This document shows, piece by piece, positions 43,098 to 51,330 of a stretch of DNA of 64,000 nucleotides; the stretch's first letter is position 1; every line of letters begins with the position of its first letter. Both the position numbers and the translations under genes were made by a program. The notes below the pieces were generated by a model. That model was not told where the DNA came from, searched no databases, and saw only the letters and a list, made by a program, of their open reading frames with translations. Source of the DNA: Flagellimonas sp. HMM57 (GTDB taxonomy: Bacteria > Bacteroidota > Bacteroidia > Flavobacteriales > Flavobacteriaceae); contig NZ_CP090004.1 in assembly GCF_021390175.1 (NCBI RefSeq), positions 3,277,001 to 3,341,000 on the forward strand, read 5' to 3'.

Positions 43098-43859
43098 CTA
43101 GACAAACATTCCACCAGAAGCTTCAATCCGTTGTCCGTTTACCCATTTAGCATCTTCGGTACACAGAAAAGCAACAACACTGCCAATATCATCACTTTCC
43201 CCAATACGGCCCAAAGCTGTCAAAGAAGCAATCATATCGACTACTTGTGGGGATTTTTCAAAGCGTTCTTTGTTGAAATCAGTATCAATGGCACCCGGAG
43301 CAACGGTATTTGCCTTTATTTTGCGTTCGCCCAGCTCTTTGGCCAAATACCGAGTAAATACTTCAATCGCGCCTTTCATGACTGCATAGGCTGCGTATCC
43401 AGGAAAAGAAAAACGTGCCAAACCACTAGAAATATTGATGACCCCCCCACCATCGTTCATAGCTTCCAATAAAGTCTGTGTTAAAAAATATACTCCTTTT
43501 AAGTGTACGTTCATTAAGTTATCAAAGCCTTCTTCGGTTGTTTCCGTAATGGAAGCGTTATAACCAAAACCGGCATTGTTGATCAAGAAATCAATTTTAT
43601 TCGTTTTGAATTCGGTTTTCAACGTTTTTAAAAGCGTTGTTTTAAAATCATTGAAAGCACTTACTTTACGGGTATCCAGTTGTAGGGCTGTAGCCTTACC
43701 GCCTGATGCCGCTATTTCATTTAATACATCATTTGCCGCGTCTTTGTTTGCATTGTAGGTTATTACAACACCTAATCCTTTTTTAGCTATGTTGAGCGCC
43801 ATGTCTTTTCCCAATCCGCGACTACCCCCTGTAATCAATGCAATTTTTGTAGTATCCAT
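43098..43859 (-). CDS. Short-chain dehydrogenase/reductase
   Basis: 253-aa classical SDR with NAD(P) motif TGGSRGLGKD (TGxxxGxG), LINNAGFG (NNAG), Ser in INISSGLARF and YAAYAVMKGA (YxxxK catalytic pair). C-terminal GRIGESDDIGSVVAFLCTEDAKWVNGQ is typical. It reduces a carbonyl or oxidises an alcohol; the substrate is unknown. An AraC regulator lies just upstream on the same strand (88 bp) and is likely to control it. Confidence 0.92.
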   Translation of the reverse strand: MDTTKIALITGGSRGLGKDMALNIAKKGLGVVITYNANKDAANDVLNEIAASGGKATALQLDTRKVSAFNDFKTTLLKTLKTEFKTNKIDFLINNAGFGYNASITETTEEGFDNLMNVHLKGVYFLTQTLLEAMNDGGGVINISSGLARFSFPGYAAYAVMKGAIEVFTRYLAKELGERKIKANTVAPGAIDTDFNKERFEKSPQVVDMIASLTALGRIGESDDIGSVVAFLCTEDAKWVNGQRIEASGGMFV

Positions 43860-43947
43860 CTGTTTTCAGTTTTAATTTATGAATACCACAAAGCTCTTTG
43901 GAACGCACATGATTTAATTGCGAGTACCAATCCAATATTTGTAAAAA

Positions 43948-44856
43948 TCAAATAGTTTCTGCTTTTCTAAAATTAAGTGGGGAATAAGAGGTGTGTTTTT
44001 TGAAGAAATTTGAAAAATGCGCACTTTCCTCAAACCCCAAAGCATATCCAATTTCGGAAATGTTCCAGTCACTATGGCGAATAAGAATTTTGGCTTCTTG
44101 CACAATCCGTTCTGCGATAAGCGTTGAGGTACTTTTCAGGACAATTTCGTTCAATGCCCTGTTCAAATGATTAATGTGAATGCCCAATTGTTTTGCAAAT
44201 TCTGAAGGGGATTTTAACTGTATGCGTTGATGGGGGCTTTCTATTGGAAATTGTCTTTCCAGCAATTCAACAAACAAAGTAGAAATTCGTTCCGAGGCGT
44301 TAGAATGCAAATTTGTAGCTAAATTGGCGGGTTGAAGTTTCATTGCGGAATGAATAAGCTCAGAAACCAGATTACGTAGGATATCATACTTGTATGCATA
44401 ATCAGAATCGATTTCTGTAAACATCCTTTTAAAAGTAGTGGTAAAGGAATCAACTTGAGTATCGCTCAGTTCAAAAACCGGAGTTCCGTTAGGTTGAAAA
44501 ATGGGATAGTTCAGTACATTCCCAAATTGATGAAAAAAAGCTTCGGTAAATACGCAAAAATAACCGGTCAATTGTTCATCGATCTGTTCCCAGTTATAAG
44601 GTATCTGGGGATTTGAAAAAACAAGTACGTGCTTGTCCACGTTCACAATTTTATCAGCATAATGCACCCTACTTTTGCCAGTAACCAAACTTACTTTAAA
44701 ATAATCCCTTCTATTAAAGGGCATTGGTTTTGGCTTTGGGCCCGCAAATTCATCCAGTTTAAACACGTTGAAATGGCCAATTCCAGATTTCAAGCTTTCA
44801 GGTACTTGATTTCCAGATTCGGAGTAAAAATTCTCCAAAGTCTTTTTTCGCCTCAT
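43948..44856 (-). CDS. AraC-family transcriptional regulator
   Basis: 302-aa protein with an N-terminal cupin-like sensing region (HYADKIVNVDKHVLVFSNPQ, YNWEQIDEQLTGYFCVFTEAF) and a C-terminal double HTH. In the HTH, SPSEFAKQLGIHINHLNRAL is helix-turn-helix 1 and WNISEIGYALGFEESAHFSNFFKKHTSYSP is helix-turn-helix 2, the AraC signature. Most relatives activate adjacent genes in response to a small molecule. The SDR gene just downstream is the natural target. Confidence 0.92.
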   Translation of the reverse strand: MRRKKTLENFYSESGNQVPESLKSGIGHFNVFKLDEFAGPKPKPMPFNRRDYFKVSLVTGKSRVHYADKIVNVDKHVLVFSNPQIPYNWEQIDEQLTGYFCVFTEAFFHQFGNVLNYPIFQPNGTPVFELSDTQVDSFTTTFKRMFTEIDSDYAYKYDILRNLVSELIHSAMKLQPANLATNLHSNASERISTLFVELLERQFPIESPHQRIQLKSPSEFAKQLGIHINHLNRALNEIVLKSTSTLIAERIVQEAKILIRHSDWNISEIGYALGFEESAHFSNFFKKHTSYSPLNFRKAETI

Positions 44857-44951
44857 ACTCCAAATTTATGAAAATCAAATAATAGAATGTTATGCAAGGC
44901 CTGGATTGCTTCTAAGGTATTCGTTTGTCCGACTATTTTAAAGAGGTATAA

Positions 44952-45077
44952 ATGAGAGACCAGTTTAGGGAAGTATTAGAGAAATCTTATTACGATAAAA
45001 ACGAATAGGACACCTACTTGAAACAACTTGGTATTAACTGCCCTACTTTAGAAGAGATTAAATTAAACTTTCTTTAA
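44952..45077 (+). pseudogene. Small ORF interrupted by a stop codon
   Basis: ATG at 44952 starts 18 codons (MRDQFREVLEKSYYDKNE) to a TAG at 45006-45008. The same frame continues 22 sense codons (DTYLKQLGINCPTLEEIKLN and on) to a TAA at 45075. It overlaps the end of the convergent rRNA methyltransferase gene by 15 bp. It may be the degraded remains of a small gene. No homologue recognised, and chance cannot be excluded. Confidence 0.25.
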
Positions 45078-46280
45078 TGAAGCCATATAAAATCCGTCGT
45101 ACCCTTTTTCAGAAGCATAGATGTTTTGGTCTTTTACCAATTCGAATTCAGAACCGTTTTCAGAATCTAGGAACGTTTTGACCTGATTTACATTCTCTTG
45201 GGGTAGAACAGAACAGGTGGCATAGACCATTTGTCCTCCTTTTTTGACCATTTTGCTATAGCTCTGTAAGATTTCTTGTTGAACGCCCATAATACGTTCT
45301 ATAAACTCAGGTTCCAACTTCCATTTAGAATCTGGATTACGGCGTAGTACCCCCAAGCCAGAACAGGGAGCGTCCAGTAAAAGCCGATCTGCGCTATTAT
45401 GCAATTTTTTGATGACCTTGGTCGAATCAATGGTCCGGGTCTCTACATTGTGAACACTGTTTCTTCTCGTACGTATTTTCAGCTTTTTCAGTTTACTCTC
45501 ATAGATATCCAAAGCTATCAATTGCCCTTTATTCTCCATCTGTGAGGCCAAATGAAGCGTTTTGCCTCCGGCACCTGCACAAGCATCCACCACACGCTGC
45601 CCAGGTTCAACCTCTAAAAAAGGAGCGACCAGTTGGGAAGATGCATCCTGTACTTCAAAAAGTCCATTCTTGAAGGCTTCAGTTGTGAAAACGTTTTTAC
45701 GTTCTTTCAGTTTTAATGCATCAGGATATCCTTCAATTGGAATCGTTTCAATTTCATGCTCGGCTAATAAGGCCTGAAGCTGCGTTCTTTTGATTTTGAG
45801 CGTATTGGTTCTGAGGATAACTTCCGCTTGTTTGTTGAGTGCAGCAATCTCTTTGGTCCATAAATTATTTCCAAGTGATTGTTCCCCTAATTCATCCAAC
45901 CAATCGGGAATAGACTCCCTAAACTTTCTTGTTTTTGAAAGTTCATCGAATTTTCCTTTGATACGTCGCTCTGGTGTAACTTCTAGTTGTTTCCAATCGG
46001 GAATACGAATGCCCTTCAGCACACACCAAACGGTAAATAACCTGAATAGGTTTTGACGAGAATAGGGTTCTCGTACTTCGGCAATTTCTGAATAGAGGCG
46101 CTTCCAACGTGCAATATCATAGGTTGTTTCTGCAATAAAGCCCCTATCACGTGCGCCCCAGCGTTTATCGTAACGTAAAACTTTTTCAATGACCTTGTCC
46201 GCATACTCTTTTTCATTGAATATGAGGTTCAACGCATCGATTACGGCAAAAACAAGATTTCGGTGTAAACGCATTCTCAA
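45063..46280 (-). CDS. RsmB/NOP-family rRNA m5C methyltransferase
   Basis: 405-aa SAM-dependent RNA cytosine-5 methyltransferase. N-terminal NusB-like helical region, then the Rossmann domain: VDACAGAGGKTLHLA (SAM site), LIALDIYESK, DAPCSGLGVLRRNPD (motif IV, Cys near 303) and MVYATCSVLPQEN (motif VI Cys that attacks the base). Family members methylate 16S rRNA, such as C967 for RsmB; the exact site cannot be told. A TACCTTTG box upstream at 46294-46301 fits as promoter. Divergent from the beta-propeller lipoprotein gene. Confidence 0.92.
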   Translation of the reverse strand: MRMRLHRNLVFAVIDALNLIFNEKEYADKVIEKVLRYDKRWGARDRGFIAETTYDIARWKRLYSEIAEVREPYSRQNLFRLFTVWCVLKGIRIPDWKQLEVTPERRIKGKFDELSKTRKFRESIPDWLDELGEQSLGNNLWTKEIAALNKQAEVILRTNTLKIKRTQLQALLAEHEIETIPIEGYPDALKLKERKNVFTTEAFKNGLFEVQDASSQLVAPFLEVEPGQRVVDACAGAGGKTLHLASQMENKGQLIALDIYESKLKKLKIRTRRNSVHNVETRTIDSTKVIKKLHNSADRLLLDAPCSGLGVLRRNPDSKWKLEPEFIERIMGVQQEILQSYSKMVKKGGQMVYATCSVLPQENVNQVKTFLDSENGSEFELVKDQNIYASEKGYDGFYMASLKKV

Positions 46281-46293
46281 AAATTAAGATTTG

Positions 46294-46301
46294 CAAAGGT
46301 A
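46294..46301 (-). promoter_or_regulatory. -7 box of the rRNA methyltransferase promoter
   Basis: TACCTTTG on the minus strand matches TAnnTTTG. A TTG (46320-46322 on the minus strand) lies 18 bp further upstream as a -33 element. Confidence 0.6.
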
Positions 46302-46337
46302 TGGTTTCTTCTATGATTCCAATTACATTTGGCAAAA

Positions 46338-47378
46338 ATGGAAATGATGCGCAAATCAGTATATATTCTTGGTTTTTTATTAATAGTCGGATGTGCTTCC
46401 GAAGAAAAAATAAAAACCTTCTCATCCGTAGCCATAAAAACGGTCTATACGGATTCTGTCAGTATTAGGGCGATAGAGTTTTTGGATAAGCAAACATTGG
46501 CTTTTGCCGGAAGCAACGGGATGTATGGTTCTGTAAATACAAATACGGACAAAGTTCGTGGAAATGTTCAAAAACAGGATTCCATACTACCTGAATTTAG
46601 AGGAGTTGGTCATACAAATGCTGATTTCTTTATGCTTTCCGTTGCTAACCCTGCACTACTCTATAAAACTGGGGAAAATGGCCAAATGGAATTGGTATAC
46701 CAAGAAGATGGGGAAGGTGTTTTTTACGATGCCCTTAAGTTTTGGAACACTACCGAAGGGATTGCTGTGGGGGACAGCATGAACGGTTGTTTATCCATAT
46801 TAATTACCAGAGATGGTGGTAAAAGCTGGAATAAGTTAGCATGCAATGTATTGCCCAAAGCTGCCAATGGGGAAGGTGCCTTTGCTGCCAGTAATACCAA
46901 TATTGAAACAGTAGGAGATAAAACGTGGGTGGCCACGACTGAAGGAACTATTTATTTTTCTCCGGATAGGGGGAAGTCTTGGTCGGTAATACGAACACCT
47001 ATGTTAAGTAAAAAACCTACTGAAGGAATCTATTCCATCGATTTTTATGACGAAAATCTAGGATTTGGAATAGGAGGTGACTATACTTCGCCCAAAGCAA
47101 ATAAGAAGAACAAAATAATTACCATGGATGGTGGTAAGACATGGCGGACTATTGCTGATAATCAAGAACCGGGTTATAAAAGTTGTGTGCAGTTTGTACC
47201 TAATTCAGGTGGAAAAGGCATTGTAGCAGTTGGGTTTACGGGAATCTCATACTCAAAAGACCAGGGACAGACATGGCAATCCATGAGTGAGGAAGGTTTT
47301 TATACGATTCGATTTTTGAACGATTCCATAGCGTATGCAGCAGGAAAAAATAGAATAGCAAGATTGACATTCAAATAA
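46338..47378 (+). CDS. YCF48/BNR-type beta-propeller lipoprotein
   Basis: About 346-aa protein. Several ATGs lie close together (46338, 46344, 46347) after a TTG at 46329; any gives a good lipoprotein signal (MRKSVYILGFLLIVGC, lipobox IVGC). The mature part has repeated Asp-box/BNR-like motifs (RDGGKSWNKL, PDRGKSWSVI, MDGGKTWRTI, KDQGQTWQSM), so a seven-bladed propeller similar to YCF48/sialidase-like folds. Such proteins usually act as assembly factors or binding scaffolds; some are annotated 'oxidoreductase' without evidence. Function here unknown. Confidence 0.82.
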   Translation: MEMMRKSVYILGFLLIVGCASEEKIKTFSSVAIKTVYTDSVSIRAIEFLDKQTLAFAGSNGMYGSVNTNTDKVRGNVQKQDSILPEFRGVGHTNADFFMLSVANPALLYKTGENGQMELVYQEDGEGVFYDALKFWNTTEGIAVGDSMNGCLSILITRDGGKSWNKLACNVLPKAANGEGAFAASNTNIETVGDKTWVATTEGTIYFSPDRGKSWSVIRTPMLSKKPTEGIYSIDFYDENLGFGIGGDYTSPKANKKNKIITMDGGKTWRTIADNQEPGYKSCVQFVPNSGGKGIVAVGFTGISYSKDQGQTWQSMSEEGFYTIRFLNDSIAYAAGKNRIARLTFK

Positions 47379-47412
47379 AAAGAGCGGGGATAAAAATACC
47401 TCTCGCTCTTTT
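47377..47412. terminator. Terminator after the propeller lipoprotein gene
   Basis: Stem AAAAGAGCG (47377-47385) with CGCTCTTTT (47404-47412), starting at the stop codon. A and T tracts on both sides mean it could serve both convergent genes. Confidence 0.7.
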
Positions 47413-47432
47413 AACCAACCTAAATAAATCAA

Positions 47433-47783
47433 CTAAACATTTACAACTACATAGTTTCTACCTGTTTTTCTGTACCACACTCCTCTATATTTATATAGTT
47501 TCCTGCCATTGACCATTACCACACTTCGCGTTCTGGGGAGTTTCCTTACTTTTATTCCAACTGGTGCAGCCGCTACCACATAATTACGGCCTTGGGCTCT
47601 GTACCAGACACCATCGGAGAAATAGAAATTAGTTTTATTGTGGACAACAACTCTGGGCTTATTGACCGTTTTGACCACAGTCCCGTGCTTTGGATATACC
47701 CGAACTACTGTATTTTGTGCACTTGCAATGCTAAAAGTCCCTACTAATGCTAGCATCATCAAAATCAATTTTAAGTTTTTCAT
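47433..47783 (-). CDS. Small secreted protein with WYR repeats (DUF6515-like)
   Basis: 116-aa protein with a signal peptide (MKNLKLILMMLALVGTFSIASAQ). The mature part is basic and has two copies of a GVWYR-x4-GRNYVV motif, at about residues 57-70 and 101-114. It resembles small periplasmic proteins of the DUF6515 type in Flavobacteria. No function established; the repeats could bind a polyanion or the cell wall. Single gene, with a terminator shared with the convergent propeller gene. Confidence 0.68.
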   Translation of the reverse strand: MKNLKLILMMLALVGTFSIASAQNTVVRVYPKHGTVVKTVNKPRVVVHNKTNFYFSDGVWYRAQGRNYVVAAAPVGIKVRKLPRTRSVVMVNGRKLYKYRGVWYRKTGRNYVVVNV

Positions 47784-47862
47784 AGTATAGAATTTTATGT
47801 ATTTCTATGATTTTGACTCTGATATTGGCAAAAGGTTTAATGAACTCAAGACGAATTCAATT

Positions 47863-47886
47863 AAAAAAGGGCCAAATGGCCCTTTT
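47863..47886 (-). terminator. Terminator of the ECF sigma operon
   Basis: AAAAGGGCC-ATTT-GGCCCTTTT on the minus strand (9-bp perfect stem) followed by T residues, 26 bp after the last gene of the sigma operon. Confidence 0.88.
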
Positions 47887-47911
47887 CTAATGTTCTTTGT
47901 TGATTTTTAAG

Positions 47912-48358
47912 CTATCCGCCTTCTTTTCGTTTTCGATATTGTTGAATCAATCGCTTTTTAAAACTTCGTTCGGCCCTAAACAACAAAATCACTTTTTTTG
48001 AGGGAATAACGCTTTGCAGATCTTTGATGAAATCTTGTTCTATTTTATGCTTTTCTGCTTGTAGTTTAATGAACTGTTCAATTATTTTGTCAGCTTCACT
48101 CTCGGATAACTCAGAAATATTATCAAAACGATTTCCAAAATGTTGGCGCTCCTTTTTTCGAATATTGTCCATTACTTCTTCATGTGCATTATAAACTGGC
48201 CAAAATTCCTGTGCTTCTTCCTTTGTCAGGCTTAGTTGTTCCGTCAAGTACGCCACTTTCAATGTTTTTATTCTATCCTTGGCGGGACGCTGGGCATAAA
48301 ACCAATTAGTTCCCAATAAAAAAACAAATGCTATGAGTAAAGCTCTATTCATAATCAT
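47912..48358 (-). CDS. Periplasmic sensor of ECF-type sigma factor
   Basis: 148-aa protein with a signal peptide (MIMNRALLIAFVFLLGTNWFYAQ). The mature part is helical and highly charged, with LSLTKEEAQEFWPVYNAHEEVMD resembling the LTxxQ-type motif of Spy/CpxP proteins. It carries the usual name 'sensor of ECF-type sigma factor' in Flavobacteria. Third gene of a sigma operon; the start overlaps the previous gene by 14 bases, so translation is coupled. Likely role: sensing misfolded or stress-altered envelope components and signalling to the membrane protein. Confidence 0.8.
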   Translation of the reverse strand: MIMNRALLIAFVFLLGTNWFYAQRPAKDRIKTLKVAYLTEQLSLTKEEAQEFWPVYNAHEEVMDNIRKKERQHFGNRFDNISELSESEADKIIEQFIKLQAEKHKIEQDFIKDLQSVIPSKKVILLFRAERSFKKRLIQQYRKRKEGG

Positions 48359-48875
48359 TGTATTCTAAATTTAAATCTTCGATATCGTCAACATTCTCAT
48401 TTAAATAATCTAAGATATTTTCTTTATCTAATGCTGTTTCCAGTATATCATTTATTTCCAATTCTTCAACTTCAATTATTTCTGCGATTTCGTAAGAGCT
48501 TAGCTCAAAATCTGTGGTATCAAAATAAGAATCTATTTCTGCACTGGCCAAATCGGCAAAATCAACTTTTGGTTCACTGTTCCAAGTTATGCCAAAAATC
48601 ACAATGAAAATAGCAGCTATGGCAGCAGCTCCGTAATAAAACTTCTTATATGATTTCAATTCGATGACCTTTACGGTTTTTTGACTGACCTTGTCCATCA
48701 CTTTTTGGTCAAACGAATTAAAATACCCTTTGGGAATGGCAAAACCATCAGATTTTGGAATGCTAGCTTCCGCTTCTTTGATTTCTCCCCCTTCAATTTT
48801 ATCCATAAGTCGTTCATGGAAACTATCAAAGTAACCTTCTGGGGTATTAAACGTATTTTTTTTCTCTTTGTCCAT
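48345..48875 (-). CDS. Membrane protein of the sigma operon, anti-sigma-like
   Basis: 176-aa single-pass protein. The cytosolic N-terminus has two copies of a PEGYFDSF / PKGYFNSF motif (residues about 12 and 49), followed by a membrane helix (YYGAAAIAAIFIVIFGITW, about 84-102). A strongly acidic periplasmic tail follows (SSYEIAEIIEVEELEINDIL, NENVDDIEDLNLEYNDYE). The order sigma, this gene, sensor implies it holds the sigma factor at the membrane. No zinc anti-sigma motif is present. The GYFxSF repeats are known from related Flavobacteria genes but have no proven role. Confidence 0.72.
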   Translation of the reverse strand: MDKEKKNTFNTPEGYFDSFHERLMDKIEGGEIKEAEASIPKSDGFAIPKGYFNSFDQKVMDKVSQKTVKVIELKSYKKFYYGAAAIAAIFIVIFGITWNSEPKVDFADLASAEIDSYFDTTDFELSSYEIAEIIEVEELEINDILETALDKENILDYLNENVDDIEDLNLEYNDYE

Positions 48876-48908
48876 CTTTATGGTTTGATAGTCAATTCTT
48901 TAAAAGGT

Positions 48909-49451
48909 TTAATCTGATTTAAGATAGGTTTCAATCTTTTTAACCGCCAAATGATAGGAAGCCTTTAATGCCCCTACGGATGTTTCGAGGACTTCTGAAA
49001 TGTCTTCATATTTCATTTCCTGAAAATATTTCATGGTAAAAACCAATTTCTGCTTATCAGGAAGGGTTGCCAGTGCTTTTTGCAATTTTAACTGAATTTC
49101 ATCTCCTTCAAAATAGACATCCGACTGCAAATTTTCTACCAAAGCCGTTTTAAGCTCCTCATTACTAATCCCCATTTTTTTGGACTTCTGTTTTAAAAAA
49201 GTCAAAGACTCATTGGTTGCAATACGGTACATCCAAGAATAGAGCTTGCTATCGCCTTTAAAACCATCAATATTCTTATATACTTTGATGAACGTGTTTT
49301 GAAGCACATCATCGGCATCGTCATGATTTAAGACAATTCTACGAATATGCCAATACAATCGTTCTTTGTAAGTATTGACCAACACTTCAAAGGCCTTTGC
49401 TTGGCTATCTTTCTGTTTTAATTCTTTGACTAAGGCTTCCTCAGCAATCAA
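48909..49451 (-). CDS. ECF-type RNA polymerase sigma factor
   Basis: 180-aa sigma-70 family member with region 2 (FEVLVNTYKERLYWHIRRIV, HDDADDVLQNTFIKVYKNID, LYSWMYRIATNES) and region 4 (ALATLPDKQKLVFTMKYFQEMKYEDISEVLETSVGALKASYHLA). No ATG precedes the conserved part in frame; translation appears to begin with TTG at 49451 (MIAEE). Leads a three-gene operon with a membrane protein and a sensor-like periplasmic protein, suggesting envelope stress control. TTG start may reduce its expression. Confidence 0.92.
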   Translation of the reverse strand: MIAEEALVKELKQKDSQAKAFEVLVNTYKERLYWHIRRIVLNHDDADDVLQNTFIKVYKNIDGFKGDSKLYSWMYRIATNESLTFLKQKSKKMGISNEELKTALVENLQSDVYFEGDEIQLKLQKALATLPDKQKLVFTMKYFQEMKYEDISEVLETSVGALKASYHLAVKKIETYLKSD

Positions 49452-49499
49452 TTGTACTACAATTTAAAGCTTTGACTCAATTTTTATAGAAAGGTTTAA

Positions 49500-51326
49500 T
49501 TATACAGTGAAGGACTGCATTTCAACCAGTTTTTTGTAGCCTTTTTGTGATTTCATGAGTTCGTCATGTGTTCCTTGTTCCACAATTTTTCCTTTGCTCA
49601 GCACGACTATGGAATCGGCATTTTGGATGGTAGAAAGGCGATGCGCAATAACCAGTGATGTTCTATTCTTCATCATATTTTCCAACGCGTCTTGAACAAG
49701 TCGCTCACTTTCGGTATCCAATGCAGATGTGGCTTCATCTAGAATCATAATAGGAGGATTCTTCAATACGGCCCTAGCAATGGACAGCCGTTGTTTTTGA
49801 CCACCACTTAACTTATTTCCGCTATCTCCGATATTGGTATCATAACCGTTCGGCAATTCCACAATAAAATCATGGGCATTGGCAACTTTGGCAGCTTCAA
49901 TAATCTCATCTTCGCTAGCCCCTTCTTTTCCAAGGCCAATATTATTTTTCACGGTATCGTTGAACAAAATGGAATCTTGGGTGACCAATCCCATTAAACC
50001 TCTCAACGATTTTTTGGTGATATCCTTAATGTTGGTTCCATCAATTAAAATTTCACCTTTGTTCACATCATAAAAGCGGGTGACAAGATTGGCAATAGTA
50101 CTTTTGCCACTACCGGATTGTCCCACGAGTGCTACCGTATGGCCTTTTTTCACCTTTAGATTAAAATCCTTTAAAACGTAGTCTTCCTCATATTTAAAGG
50201 AAACATCTTTTAAGGTTACATCGTCAGTGAAGTTCAATTTTTCAAGAGCATTCCCACTATCGGATATTGGATTTTCAGACTCAAGTACTTCCAATACCCG
50301 TTCTGCGGCTGCATTTCCCTTGCGAACTCCATAGGAAGCTTTACTTATAGCTTTGGCCGGGGTGAGGATGTTGTAGGCCAGTCCCATGTATGCAATAAAA
50401 GAAGAGGCATCCAGAGTTTTATCTACCAATACCATTTTACCTCCAAACCACAACAAGACGCCAATAACCAAAATTCCTAAAAATTCACCTGTGGGTGATG
50501 CTAGGTTTTGTCTGTTCAGCAAAGAGTTTGAGAATTTGAAAAATCGGCTGGTGGAAGCTTTAAATGTATTGTAAAATCTCGACTCGGAATTGAAAGCTTT
50601 GATGACCCGAAGCCCGCTCAGGGTTTCTTCTACTATAGAAAGAAATTCACCTTGTTCCTTTTGTACCTTATCCGACTGTTTTTTGAGTGATTTGCCAATT
50701 CTTGAGATAATCATTCCAGCAATAGGGATAAAGACAAAAACAAAAATGGTCAGTTTCGTACTAATTCCAAACATGATCAGTATCGTAAACAAGATTGTTA
50801 AAGGCTCCCTAACGATCAACTCCAAAACGGACAAGAAAGAATGCTGAATTTCCAATACATCCGATGTTATTCGTGCGATAACGTCACCTTTTCGTTTTTC
50901 TGAAAAATAGGAAATGGGCAAATCCACAATTTTACGGTACATTTTATTGCGGATATCCTTTAAAACACCATTTCTTAGAAAGGTGATAAAATACATTGCA
51001 CAATAATTGAATGCATTTTTTAGCAGGAAAAGAACGAGCACAAGACCAATGACCAAAACCAATCCTTTCATGTCATCGTCCCCTGAATACGCGGTGACCC
51101 TAAAATTGATATAGTCCTGTAAATAGTCTTTTAAACCAGCAAAACCAGGATACTCTGGCTCTTCGAAGACCTTTTCTTCTGGTTTGAACAGCACATCCAA
51201 CATAGGAATCAATGCTGCAAAAGAAAGTGCACTAAAAAGTGCATAGAGAATATTGAAAAAAATATTCAGAAACCCATATTTACGATACGGTACCGCAAAT
51301 TGGAGGATTTTCTTAAAGTAATTCAT
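49500..51326 (-). CDS. ABC transporter, MsbA-like exporter (permease-ATPase)
   Basis: 608-aa half-transporter. Six-helix membrane domain (residues about 1-340) followed by the nucleotide-binding domain: Walker A GQSGSGKST (about 400), Q-loop VTQDSILF, signature LSGGQKQR, Walker B IMILDEAT and switch His AHRLST. It works as a dimer. Resembles MsbA-type lipid exporters. It follows a phosphohexomutase by 4 bp and a polyprenyl-type glycosyltransferase further upstream, which would suit export of a lipid-linked sugar or lipid A; substrate is inferred. Last gene of the run. Confidence 0.88.
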   Translation of the reverse strand: MNYFKKILQFAVPYRKYGFLNIFFNILYALFSALSFAALIPMLDVLFKPEEKVFEEPEYPGFAGLKDYLQDYINFRVTAYSGDDDMKGLVLVIGLVLVLFLLKNAFNYCAMYFITFLRNGVLKDIRNKMYRKIVDLPISYFSEKRKGDVIARITSDVLEIQHSFLSVLELIVREPLTILFTILIMFGISTKLTIFVFVFIPIAGMIISRIGKSLKKQSDKVQKEQGEFLSIVEETLSGLRVIKAFNSESRFYNTFKASTSRFFKFSNSLLNRQNLASPTGEFLGILVIGVLLWFGGKMVLVDKTLDASSFIAYMGLAYNILTPAKAISKASYGVRKGNAAAERVLEVLESENPISDSGNALEKLNFTDDVTLKDVSFKYEEDYVLKDFNLKVKKGHTVALVGQSGSGKSTIANLVTRFYDVNKGEILIDGTNIKDITKKSLRGLMGLVTQDSILFNDTVKNNIGLGKEGASEDEIIEAAKVANAHDFIVELPNGYDTNIGDSGNKLSGGQKQRLSIARAVLKNPPIMILDEATSALDTESERLVQDALENMMKNRTSLVIAHRLSTIQNADSIVVLSKGKIVEQGTHDELMKSQKGYKKLVEMQSFTV

Positions 51327-51330
51327 TAAT

